Assembly (NCBI GenBank): GCA_963170055.1 | Contig: CAUJGJ010000037.1 | Location: 1,207,101-1,262,800 of the forward strand | DNA: 55,700 nt | Origin: Halisarca cf. caerulea | Lineage: Eukaryota > Porifera > Demospongiae > Chondrillida > Halisarcidae | Direction of reading: 5' to 3' | Shown: positions 36,421-55,700 of the stretch, one piece after another | Layout: every line of letters begins with the position of its first letter | Position numbering within the stretch: position 1 is the stretch's first letter | The notes under the pieces: model-generated | What the model was told of the DNA's origin: nothing | Database searches by the model: none | The model's input: the letters and a program-made list of their open reading frames with translations, nothing else | Made by a program: the position numbers and the translations under genes

Positions 36421-38394
36421 ACATATACACACTAACACATACAAACACACAAACGCGCGCGCGCGCGTGCGCGCACACACACACACACACACACACAAAT
36501 ACTCACACATGCACAACTACATGGATATGTGTATTCACACACCCACAATGAATAAAAAGTAGAATGATTCTGAATGTTGATCTTGAGAAATCACACCAAT
36601 AGTCAACAAAGTACAATAGTGAAAGTAGCATATGTACTACCAGTAAAAAGTGTAGAACGTTTGTGATCATACATATAATATATACATATGTACCTGTAAA
36701 GTCTTCTTGGATTTCCAGGCATAAAGAAGCTGGACTTGCTCGGCCTTGTGGGTTTGTCCAGCTTCTTTCAAAGAGTGGTATTCTGCCTCTACGGCTTTCA
36801 GTTGTAAGGCCACCGGGGCTCCTGGAGCAACGCCATGAAGTTGACAAATGGCCAAGAAGTCGTCTTCTTTTGAATCTTCAGAACCCAGATCCTCTCCTGC
36901 CTCGAGATCAGCATCCTCAGTCTTGCTACGCTCCACACCATATATGTCAGACACGTACATTGACTCTTCTAACAGTTGCCCCAGTTTGAGGTGATATTGG
37001 CCGTAGTTTGGGGTCAGCTTGATGGCAGCAGCTACCAGAGACATGGCATCATCAAGGTGCCCTATACAGGAGTCGTCCTGCAGTGTAGATGATGAAACGG
37101 CTGACAGGAACTTTGCTTCACACTGTTCTGCTTCTTTGATAAGTGAGTCTGGATTCTCCTCCCCACTCTCCTTTCTCATGCTCTTCTCCCAACCTTGCAG
37201 TTCAATCTTATATTTAGGTAGTTCTTGGCGATGTTTGGCTGAGCATATCAGTTTGTCGTGCAGTTCTTTGTTAGTAGAAGGTGTTTTACAGCTGCATTGC
37301 TGACAGGTAAAAGTGGCCTCTTCCTTAGGTCTTGACAGACGAGACTGACGCACAAGCTTGCCAATTTCACTGGCCGTTCCCTCGATCTTCTGCCCCAAAG
37401 GAATGCTGCTGGAAACTTTGACCTTTGAAAGCGAATTCTCTGTGTCTGTGCAATCCTCCCACCAATTCTCTTGCAAAATGGTGTCACCAGTGAGTGGGTT
37501 GACTTTGTTGGTCCTTGTGGCCTCCATCAAACACGACTTGCAGTAGAGTTCGTTGCATCCCTTTATCCGAACAGGTCTGTGCACCAGGCCCCAGCAGATA
37601 CAACAGTTGAAGTCCAGCTTCATCTGGTGATCACTCACATCACATGAATAGGCCACAGGATTGCGAACCACTTTAACTGTATAGTGGACGGTTGTGGATC
37701 CTTTGGGAGAAGCCACTGCAATGACAACGGGGGTTTCCCCTGGGTTCAGCGGGAAAGCAGCCAGAGGAGTGCCACTACTGGAGGTCACACTCATGCTTTG
37801 GTCCTCTGGTTTGGCCTTTACTGATATAGAATCCACACAATTTGGGACACAACACGTGTATAGGGTCTTCAGAGGCGAAAATTTTGGGTTGAGCTTCCCT
37901 ACTGAGACGTCTAGGCTACTGAGAACCGCGTCGTCCGCGGACAGCCGCCTGACTAGAATTGTGTACGTTTTGGTGGTTTTCCCATCTTCAGCTGTCACTT
38001 CGAAGTTTATAGAAACGGTTTTTCCTTCTTCAGGATGAAGAGTTTTCTCTCCGCCAGGTATGCCCTAGCATAAAGAACAGTGGTTTTGTGAATAAACATC
38101 GCAGCTGCAGTCCTCGACATGAATGCACTCAAATATTCCCGAATAAATGCGACCACAGACCAGACGGCTGAACACGAACAGCATACGGGTATATAGTAAC
38201 CTGCTGCATGCAAAAGTTGCTTACGTCCTCACCTTAATGACATAGGAGGCTCCACCGTCGCTGGTCAAAGGGCCGAATTTCACTTCCTGAACGTTGCTTG
38301 CAAGTGTAAGCGTATAGTCGACAGCATTAGAAGTAAACTTTGGTACAAGCTTCCCTGGTTTCACGGTTAGCTTTGAAAGGTTACAGTTGTCCAT
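33382..38394 (-). CDS. Cadherin-like beta-sandwich / divergent RING / TPR protein, copy 1
   Basis: Six exons join in frame to 1118 residues: 38233-38394, 36694-38064, 36040-36245, 34943-35284, 34617-34737 and 33382-34536. Residues 1-95 and about 97-195 are two cadherin-like beta-sandwich modules ([37 protein letters not shown]). A RING/U-box-like zinc motif ([25 protein letters not shown]) follows at about 205-230; the usual His is Glu and the last Cys pair is absent (NPLTGDTI). A second Cys cluster is CQQCSCKT. The middle and C-terminus hold TPR-like helices ([40 protein letters not shown]), separated by a Lys/Pro/Ser/Thr-rich linker (about 830-960). I know no named ortholog; an E3-ligase scaffold is a guess. 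Head to head with BBS2. Confidence 0.85.
35536..35770. mobile_element. CAGTGTTCTCCCCAG MITE (in RING/TPR intron, copy 1)
   Basis: Ends CAGTGTTCTCCCCAGAAA and CTGGGGAGAACACTG. No clear flanking duplication in this copy. Confidence 0.85.
36355..36500. repeat. Compound (CA)n(CG)n microsatellite, copy 1
   Basis: CA runs broken by CGCGCGCGCGCGTGCGCGCA; 14 bp longer than the same locus in copy 2 (about 51011-51142). Confidence 0.95.
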
Positions 38395-38764
38395 TCTTCT
38401 GTGAACAGGACTCGATCGGGTCGATTAGCTTGCAAAGTCGGTGGAGGGGAGCGTTCCCTTCCGCAACGCGTGATAAACGCAGACGATCTTTGGCGCGTAA
38501 GTGGGCGTGTTTGTAGGAAAGAGGCTTATCATCTGTGGACTTGATACTGCTTTCTGCAAGGACAGTTGATCGCACATTGCCATTGGTACGTGTTGTGTGT
38601 GTGCAATAGATTTTCTTTAATCATGAAATGGTGGTAAGTCGTGAAAACTTCTCCTTTCTTTTCTGAGATTTCATATAATACTTCTTGTTGCAATTTTGCT
38701 TTTATGTCGACTTTATTGTTTTCTGTTTAGTTTTACACCGTGTACAGTATAAACGAGGAAGAAC
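38395..38764. promoter_or_regulatory. Bidirectional promoter RING/TPR gene / BBS2
   Basis: 370 bp between start codons, relatively GC-rich near the minus-strand gene (CAACGCGTGATAAACGC, TTGGCGCG). No TATA box. Repeated at 53037-53406. Confidence 0.55.
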
Positions 38765-45240
<6,476 letters not shown>

Positions 45241-45500
45241 GTGTGTTTGTATTTCTCCATATTCCAGCCTAGTGGTTTGTGTCATAGTCAACACTGCCGT
45301 GTGTTTCCGTACCTCCACAACTATCATAAGCAACACAAGACTACAACATGTGCAGTTTGTTCTAAAATGTGAAGTGAAACCTGCCCATAAGGGGCTGCTT
45401 GAGAGATCAAGTGATTATTGTCTCTGTAGACAAGTAGTCCTTATACAGAGGTGAAGCAGTATTACTGAAGGCCCCATGGACCAGCTTAAAGTGGTCTTCA

Positions 45501-45700
45501 NNNNNNNNNNNNNNNNNNNNNNNNNNNNNNNNNNNNNNNNNNNNNNNNNNNNNNNNNNNNNNNNNNNNNNNNNNNNNNNNNNNNNNNNNNNNNNNNNNNN
45601 NNNNNNNNNNNNNNNNNNNNNNNNNNNNNNNNNNNNNNNNNNNNNNNNNNNNNNNNNNNNNNNNNNNNNNNNNNNNNNNNNNNNNNNNNNNNNNNNNNNN
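45501..45700. other. Assembly gap (200 N)
   Basis: Exactly 200 N, a conventional unknown-length placeholder. The left side is BBS2 intron (after exon 12); the right side is the middle of copine exon 8. Confidence 1.
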
Positions 45701-47114
<1,414 letters not shown>

Positions 47115-48037
47115 CTGGCATACATACATAGATGTGAAATTCCTATCAAACAATAGTATAACACTGAGAGCTCGTATATCCGTAATAGTTATTATTTGCA
47201 CTTGCACTAATATAGTGTATATTATTATAATAATAATAATATGTATAAGTACATGCAGTGCAATTTCAATATAATGTAATTTGTATATATTGTTCATGTG
47301 TGGGCCAAGACGCTGACGCCTTGTATGCATGTATATATACTGAAATAACAGTATAAATTTACTGTGCATGAATAAGTATACATGCAGTATATGTAAAATT
47401 AGTTTTAATTTATAAGCATTCAAAATTTATAATAATAATTCAACATCATGTGCCAATTGTATGTATGCATGTAAATAATATTGATTAACTAGTAGTAATT
47501 AACATAGAATATGATAATTATGCTTATATTATATGATCCCTTCGTATTCCCATGCATACATGCTCAACTATATAATATTATGGTATATAATGGCAACGCC
47601 CACCTGTACGAAAGACCATGCATGCATGCATGCCACCTGCAAGACTGCCTCGTTTATTCATTTGCAATTGGTCCCTTGCAGGAGTGGTCATATAGACAGG
47701 TTTGTTCTGAAATAGTTCACGACCCATGTATGTAGCTTATATGTACAGTACTAGTGGTCACTATATAAGACAGGGTCATGCATATTGCATGTCCTTAATG
47801 CTTTTTTTGGCCTAAGAACACAATGGCATACATAAATATCTGATAATAATAAAGATCCTTAAATTCCTTACAGATGGTCTTGAAGACAGCTATACATAAT
47901 ATAGGTTTCACTGTACAATTATCCATAAACATTTCTTGCTATATAAATTATAATGTAAACTGTGATGTACACCTTTATAGCCACATGCATGACACACATG
48001 CACACACACATTTAGTCTCAAGCACTGCGGAGTGTGT
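47115..48037. other. Convergent intergenic, copy 2
   Basis: Same sequence as 32459-33381. No gene. Confidence 0.6.
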
Positions 48038-51036
48038 TTAGCTCCAGCACTTAAATTTGAAGAAGGCTTGTAGTGAGGGGTCATCAACAGGTTTACCGTG
48101 GATACCAGCTGTGATGGTCTTCAACAACTTGGTCTGAAACTTGGTCTCAAGGACAGTGAACTGCTTCTCTAGTGCTCCTATCCCAAGGATACGGCCCAGG
48201 GCTATCATGCTTTTCTCCAACCACAGATCAGTGTACTTCTCAGAGGCCATTAGTATGCGGGCTATCTCACCATAGAGGTAGCCATCGTCAAAGGTAGGGT
48301 TGTCCGAGAAGGGGAATTTTGAGTATACCTCAACAGCACCCAAAGGATCCTTCTTGGCAAGGAATTCCCCCAGTTCAATGTAAGCATCGTGAACATCTGG
48401 AGCCATGGTCAGGACTGATTTGTACAGGGAGACTGCTTCATCAGAGGTCGCATCTCGGTCCTTCTGTTTCAGCAATACTCGTGCAAGACCAAGTCGAGCA
48501 TGATAGGTCTTTTTGTTTAGAGCTCCAGTCCTTTTTTTCATATCCGCATCATTGGATTTGCTAGGAGAAACAGTTGAAGCTGACTGTGATGTACTATCAG
48601 GGCCCGTGCTCTGACTTTGAGGCGGGGGTGATGTAGTTTTGGTTGGAGCAGATGTTTTTGATTTCAGTTCTCCTAGTGTAGCCACACCTTTACCTTTAGT
48701 TTCGGCTACTTTAACGCTTCCCTTTGGCACTGGCTTAGACACACCTTGGGCTTTAGTACCAGTGAACTTTGTATTGGTCGAGGCAGCTGGCTTGGTAATC
48801 GCTGCTTTAGACACTGGCTTTTGTGGTGTGATCTGTTTCTTTGTTGGACCTGGTTTAGAGATAGGGGGCTGTGCTTTACCAGGTGCGGGCTTGCTGGCTC
48901 CATTTCCAGTTGGTTGTGATGTAGACGATTTGGTAGAGTCTTTGGATGGGCCACCTTTCCCACTCTTGTTGGCATCTGCTGGCCACCAGTCCTGACTGGA
49001 CACCTGGTCTGGAACTCCTTCTTGCTCAACTGGTCGTCCTTCACAAGAAATGCTAGCTCTATAACTCTTCTCGGCACATTTTAAGAGGCCCAGTTTTGTC
49101 TCGTCAGTTTCAAAAGTTCCAAGTTGAGCATTTCCAAGAAGATAGAGTGCATTGCTTGACCAAGGCTCATGTTGGACAAGAGACTGACATGTCTGTGGGT
49201 AAACACACACTGTCAATAAATGCATCCACTGCAGACCAGGATGAGGTGACCAGCATCACACACAACACGCACCTTCAACTTCACTTCATTGAGTGCTGGA
49301 GATGCATCTATATTCATGTAGCTAAGAAGGCTGGAGAGTGTCTTGCAAAGAAGTAGAGATTCTTGTTTAGAAACCAGAGACTGTAACATGAACCTAAGGA
49401 GAAAAGTATTACCAGAGCATGGAACTGGGGCAACATTATCAACAGTATCAAGTACCACTTAACCGCACTAGCGGATATAATATATGCACACCATACGTGT
49501 AACAGCACATCAGCAATATCAAGTGTTAATTGCATTGAGTTACTCATTCATACGAATTGGAAGACTTGTACGTACGTACGTATGCGCATAGTACACACCT
49601 TGAATCGACCCATGTCCACTGAAGCTGCCTGAAGGTGGAGCCCTTGTGAGTATACGGGAACCACCACACCACGCGGCTGGAATAAAGGAGACAGACTCTC
49701 TTAGTAAGATCATTGGATCCTCCTAGCTTAGCCAGAACAACAAAGCCCTTGGAAATTAATAGGTTACTGGTGGTCCAGAAGTCCTCTGCTAATAGGCACG
49801 TGCGTGGAGACTTGATGGAGACTTGAGTTTCCAGCATATCACTGCGTACATGGAGGTATTCAGACAAGCCTTCAGTCAACAAAATGGCTGCCAGAGAAGG
49901 TGACTGGCTTTCCCTTCCCATTGCATAGCCGAGGCAGAACCTGAACAGTAGACAGATGAAACAGATCACAAAATAAACTGCGTCAAAAGAGACGATAATA
50001 ATACTGTTGATATGAATCTGTGATGTACCTGCATTTACCACATGCATGAAGGGAGGGTTGTGTACAGTAGACGGAGGAGCACACATTGAATGATGGGTAT
50101 ACTAAAGAAAATGACATGTGGCACTGCCTTCACATACAATGCTACTGCACTAGTTCCAAAATGTTCTCTTTCATTATATACGTATGTACATCAGTGTTCT
50201 CCCCAGAAATAAAGTTTAGGCATGTTGAATATGTACATACGTATGCGTACATATGTACAATGCATCACAATAGCTTGCAGCTTTGGCACTAGCATGATTT
50301 GTGCTAAACAGATTTCCAATAATCTATGAATGTGGACATGTTTTTCCTACAAATACTGTAGTATTAAATTTTAGTAAAGAAGGCATGTTGGACCGACATG
50401 CCTTCAGATACCTGGGGAGAACACTGAGTATGTTGGCAATGAGAAGGTGCAGAACAAAGCTACTGCATTGATTTACAAACAACAAGAAAGGGTGTTTAAG
50501 ACAAATTTTGAGAATGTGAAAATGGTGTTATTATATGTAGACTACTATATAGAGGTTACTGCGGCCACAACTCATCTATCTCTGGTACACTGAACATGCA
50601 TGCAAGTATGATAGGGCACAAAGAGATACGCATGTACGTACATGTACACATGCACCCTCTGAAGCCCCTGGTCTACCTAAGGTGAAGTGATTTACCTGGT
50701 TTGCAGGTGATGAGGCTTGGTTGCTAGTGCCATCTTTAGGTGAGGGATTGCAGCAGAAGAGTCCCCCATCAATAGGAGGAGACGCCCAAGGTGATAGTGA
50801 GCAGGATGACTCGATGGTGAGGCCTGACAGGCATCCTTGTACTTCTGCAGAGCTCTACCCAAAGGACCTGCACTTTGAGTAGCATAAGACCCTTGTGAGG
50901 CCTAAGGTAGAAGACATGGAGATAGAATGAGTGCAGCAATATGGGATTGAACAGGCAGTCTTTGGCCGTATAGTGACAGGTAGCAGACCACCCCACACAC
51001 CCATGGATGTACACACACACATGCGCGCGCACGTAT

Positions 51037-51074
<38 letters not shown>

Positions 51075-53036
51075 ACATATACACACTAACACATACAAAC
51101 ACACAAACGCGCGCGCGCACACACACACACACACACACAAATACTCACACATGCACAACTACATGGATATGTGTATTCACACACCCACAATGAATAAAAA
51201 GTAGAATGATTCTGAATGTTGATCTTGAGAAATCACACCAATAGTCAACAAAGTACAATAGTGAAAGTAGCATATGTACTACCAGTAAAAAGTGTAGAAC
51301 GTTTGTGATCATACATATAATATATACATATGTACCTGTAAAGTCTTCTTGGATTTCCAGGCATAAAGAAGCTGGACTTGCTCGGCCTTGTGGGTTTGTC
51401 CAGCTTCTTTCAAAGAGTGGTATTCTGCCTCTACGGCTTTCAGTTGTAAGGCCACCGGGGCTCCTGGAGCAACGCCATGAAGTTGACAAATGGCCAAGAA
51501 GTCGTCTTCTTTTGAATCTTCAGAACCCAGATCCTCTCCTGCCTCGAGATCAGCATCCTCAGTCTTGCTACGCTCCACACCATATATGTCAGACACGTAC
51601 ATTGACTCTTCTAACAGTTGCCCCAGTTTGAGGTGATATTGGCCGTAGTTTGGGGTCAGCTTGATGGCAGCAGCTACCAGAGACATGGCATCATCAAGGT
51701 GCCCTATACAGGAGTCGTCCTGCAGTGTAGATGATGAAACGGCTGACAGGAACTTTGCTTCACACTGTTCTGCTTCTTTGATAAGTGAGTCTGGATTCTC
51801 CTCCCCACTCTCCTTTCTCATGCTCTTCTCCCAACCTTGCAGTTCAATCTTATATTTAGGTAGTTCTTGGCGATGTTTGGCTGAGCATATCAGTTTGTCG
51901 TGCAGTTCTTTGTTAGTAGAAGGTGTTTTACAGCTGCATTGCTGACAGGTAAAAGTGGCCTCTTCCTTAGGTCTTGACAGACGAGACTGACGCACAAGCT
52001 TGCCAATTTCACTGGCCGTTCCCTCGATCTTCTGCCCCAAAGGAATGCTGCTGGAAACTTTGACCTTTGAAAGCGAATTCTCTGTGTCTGTGCAATCCTC
52101 CCACCAATTCTCTTGCAAAATGGTGTCACCAGTGAGTGGGTTGACTTTGTTGGTCCTTGTGGCCTCCATCAAACACGACTTGCAGTAGAGTTCGTTGCAT
52201 CCCTTTATCCGAACAGGTCTGTGCACCAGGCCCCAGCAGATACAACAGTTGAAGTCCAGCTTCATCTGGTGATCACTCACATCACATGAATAGGCCACAG
52301 GATTGCGAACCACTTTAACTGTATAGTGGACGGTTGTGGATCCTTTGGGAGAAGCCACTGCAATGACAACGGGGGTTTCCCCTGGGTTCAGCGGGAAAGC
52401 AGCCAGAGGAGTGCCACTACTGGAGGTCACACTCATGCTTTGGTCCTCTGGTTTGGCCTTTACTGATATAGAATCCACACAATTTGGGACACAACACGTG
52501 TATAGGGTCTTCAGAGGCGAAAATTTTGGGTTGAGCTTCCCTACTGAGACGTCTAGGCTACTGAGAACCGCGTCGTCCGCGGACAGCCGCCTGACTAGAA
52601 TTGTGTACGTTTTGGTGGTTTTCCCATCTTCAGCTGTCACTTCGAAGTTTATAGAAACGGTTTTTCCTTCTTCAGGATGAAGAGTTTTCTCTCCGCCAGG
52701 TATGCCCTAGCATAAAGAACAGTGGTTTTGTGAATAAACATCGCAGCTGCAGTCCTCGACATGAATGCACTCAAATATTCCCGAATAAATGCGACCACAG
52801 ACCAGACGGCTGAACACGAACAGCATACGGGTATATAGTAACCTGCTGCATGCAAAAGTTGCTTACGTCCTCACCTTAATGACATAGGAGGCTCCACTGT
52901 CGCTGGTCAAAGGGCCGAATTTCACTTCCTGAACGTTGCTTGCAAGTGTAAGCGTATAGTCGACAGCATTAGAAGTAAACTTTGGTACAAGCTTCCCTGG
53001 TTTCACGGTTAGCTTTGAAAGGTTACAGTTGTCCAT
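48038..53036 (-). CDS. Cadherin-like beta-sandwich / divergent RING / TPR protein, copy 2
   Basis: Complete second copy, same six exons as 33382-38394 with identical splice sites and no disruption. One nonsynonymous difference was seen: residue 47 is Ser (codon AGT, 52896-52898) instead of Gly (GGT, 38254-38256), in the first beta-sandwich module. A synonymous change sits at about 49622. Both copies look functional, as expected of two alleles. See copy 1 for the domain description. Confidence 0.85.
50192..50426. mobile_element. CAGTGTTCTCCCCAG MITE, copy 2
   Basis: Same insertion, at the same intron position, as 35536-35770. The insertion predates the separation of the two copies. Confidence 0.85.
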
Positions 53037-53406
53037 TCTTCTGTGAACAGGACTCGATCGGGTCGATTAGCTTGCAAAGTCGGTGGAGGGGAGCGTTCCC
53101 TTCCGCAACGCGTGATAAACGCAGACGATCTTTGGCGCGTAAGTGGGCGTGTTTGTAGGAAAGAGGCTTATCATCTGTGGACTTGATACTGCTTTCTGCA
53201 AGGACAGTTGATCGCACATTGCCATTGGTACGTGTTGTGTGTGTGCAGTAGATTTTCTTTAATCATGAAATGGTGGTAAGTCGTGAAAACTTCTCCTTTC
53301 TTTTCTGAGATTTCATATAATACTTCTTGTTGCAATTTTGCTTTTATGTCGACTTTATTGTTTTCTGTTTAGTTTTACACCGTGTACAGTATAAACGAGG
53401 AAGAAC

Positions 53407-55162
<1,756 letters not shown>

Positions 55163-55476
55163 GTATGCTCTTGCAATATATATGCAGTGTACATACTGTA
55201 TAGTGTTCATACATTTTGTATTCATACAGTACATTGTATAGTACATCATGGCCATCATGATTGTGTGAAGTATCTATCTTCTATCGAGGTTTGATGGCAG
55301 CCATTTTTATTTGCCATTGGATCTACTCTTATGGTACTTGTGACTGGCTCTGTGTGCCACATTGTGCAATTGTATGTTCTTGTTTCGTGCTTTAGCATCA
55401 ACTTTCATACTGCGTATATGTACATTGGGGATACCTGAAAATACTTAGAACACACGGCAATACCTGTTTCATAATA

Positions 55477-55667
55477 CAGCTGCACCTCATTTATCTGACA
55501 CTGGTTTATCCAAGACCTCATTTATATCTGACACTGGTTTATCTGAAACCTCATTTATCTTCCACTCTGCCGTGAATCCCCATCACTAAGTTAGATGCTG
55601 TTTCACCTGATTTATTCAACACGATTTTATGGTGTACAAATGTGGTTGGATAATCAAGAGCCCACTG
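55477..55667. mobile_element. CAGCTGCACCTCATTTATC MITE, copy 2
   Basis: Identical insertion to 40846-41036. Confidence 0.7.
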
Positions 55668-55700
55668 TACTGGTACTCTATATGCCTGTTCGTCTTACAT

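Overview
This is a eukaryotic nuclear window. All genes but a few small ones are split by mostly short GT..AG introns, and every recognisable product has an animal ortholog: adrenodoxin reductase, Pol III subunit RPC8, JMJD8, an STYXL1-like pseudophosphatase, BRICK1, CHID1, ribosomal protein SA, ECSIT, histone H3.3, copine and BBS2. Gene density is high, several genes are arranged head to head, and CA/GT microsatellites and short palindromic transposons of the TAGTCTCGCG type abound. I associate this combination with demosponges such as Amphimedon. The sponge assignment is an inference from gene content and repeats, not a database result.

Layout, left to right: FDXR (minus, 3' end outside the window) is head to head with POLR3H (plus). 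JMJD8 (minus) has a decayed LINE fragment in its last intron. Then come an intronless STYXL1-like gene and BRK1 (both minus), with BRK1 head to head with CHID1 (plus, 13 exons). A small mitochondrial-type membrane protein (minus) and an intronless secreted protein with four Cys-rich repeats (minus, broken by a 1-nt frameshift) follow. A TE-rich stretch precedes RPSA (plus, 7 exons), which converges on ECSIT (minus). ECSIT is head to head with histone H3.3 (plus), closely followed by a copine gene (plus, 14 exons). Copine converges on a large gene encoding cadherin-like beta-sandwich, divergent RING and TPR regions (minus, 6 exons), and that gene is head to head with BBS2 (plus, 12 exons before a gap).

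The most striking large-scale feature is that 31051-41069 is repeated almost base for base, in the same order and orientation, at 45701-55700. The copies are separated by exactly 200 N. The first copy runs into the gap in the middle of BBS2, and the second emerges in the middle of copine exon 8. Differences are sparse: microsatellite and homopolymer lengths, scattered SNPs, and almost only synonymous changes in exons. The simplest explanation is two haplotypes of one locus joined in one scaffold, not a real tandem duplication.

The genes do not form one pathway. They are mostly housekeeping: mitochondrial electron transfer and assembly (FDXR, the small membrane protein, ECSIT), transcription and translation (POLR3H, H3.3, RPSA), actin nucleation (BRK1), ER/secretory proteins (JMJD8, CHID1), Ca2+/membrane binding (copine) and cilia (BBS2). 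The parts that look least described are the cadherin-like/RING/TPR protein, the four-repeat Cys-rich surface protein, the H3.3 with Gln at position 31, a hammerhead-like motif in a Penelope-like remnant, and several families of short non-autonomous transposons whose target-site duplications are still legible.
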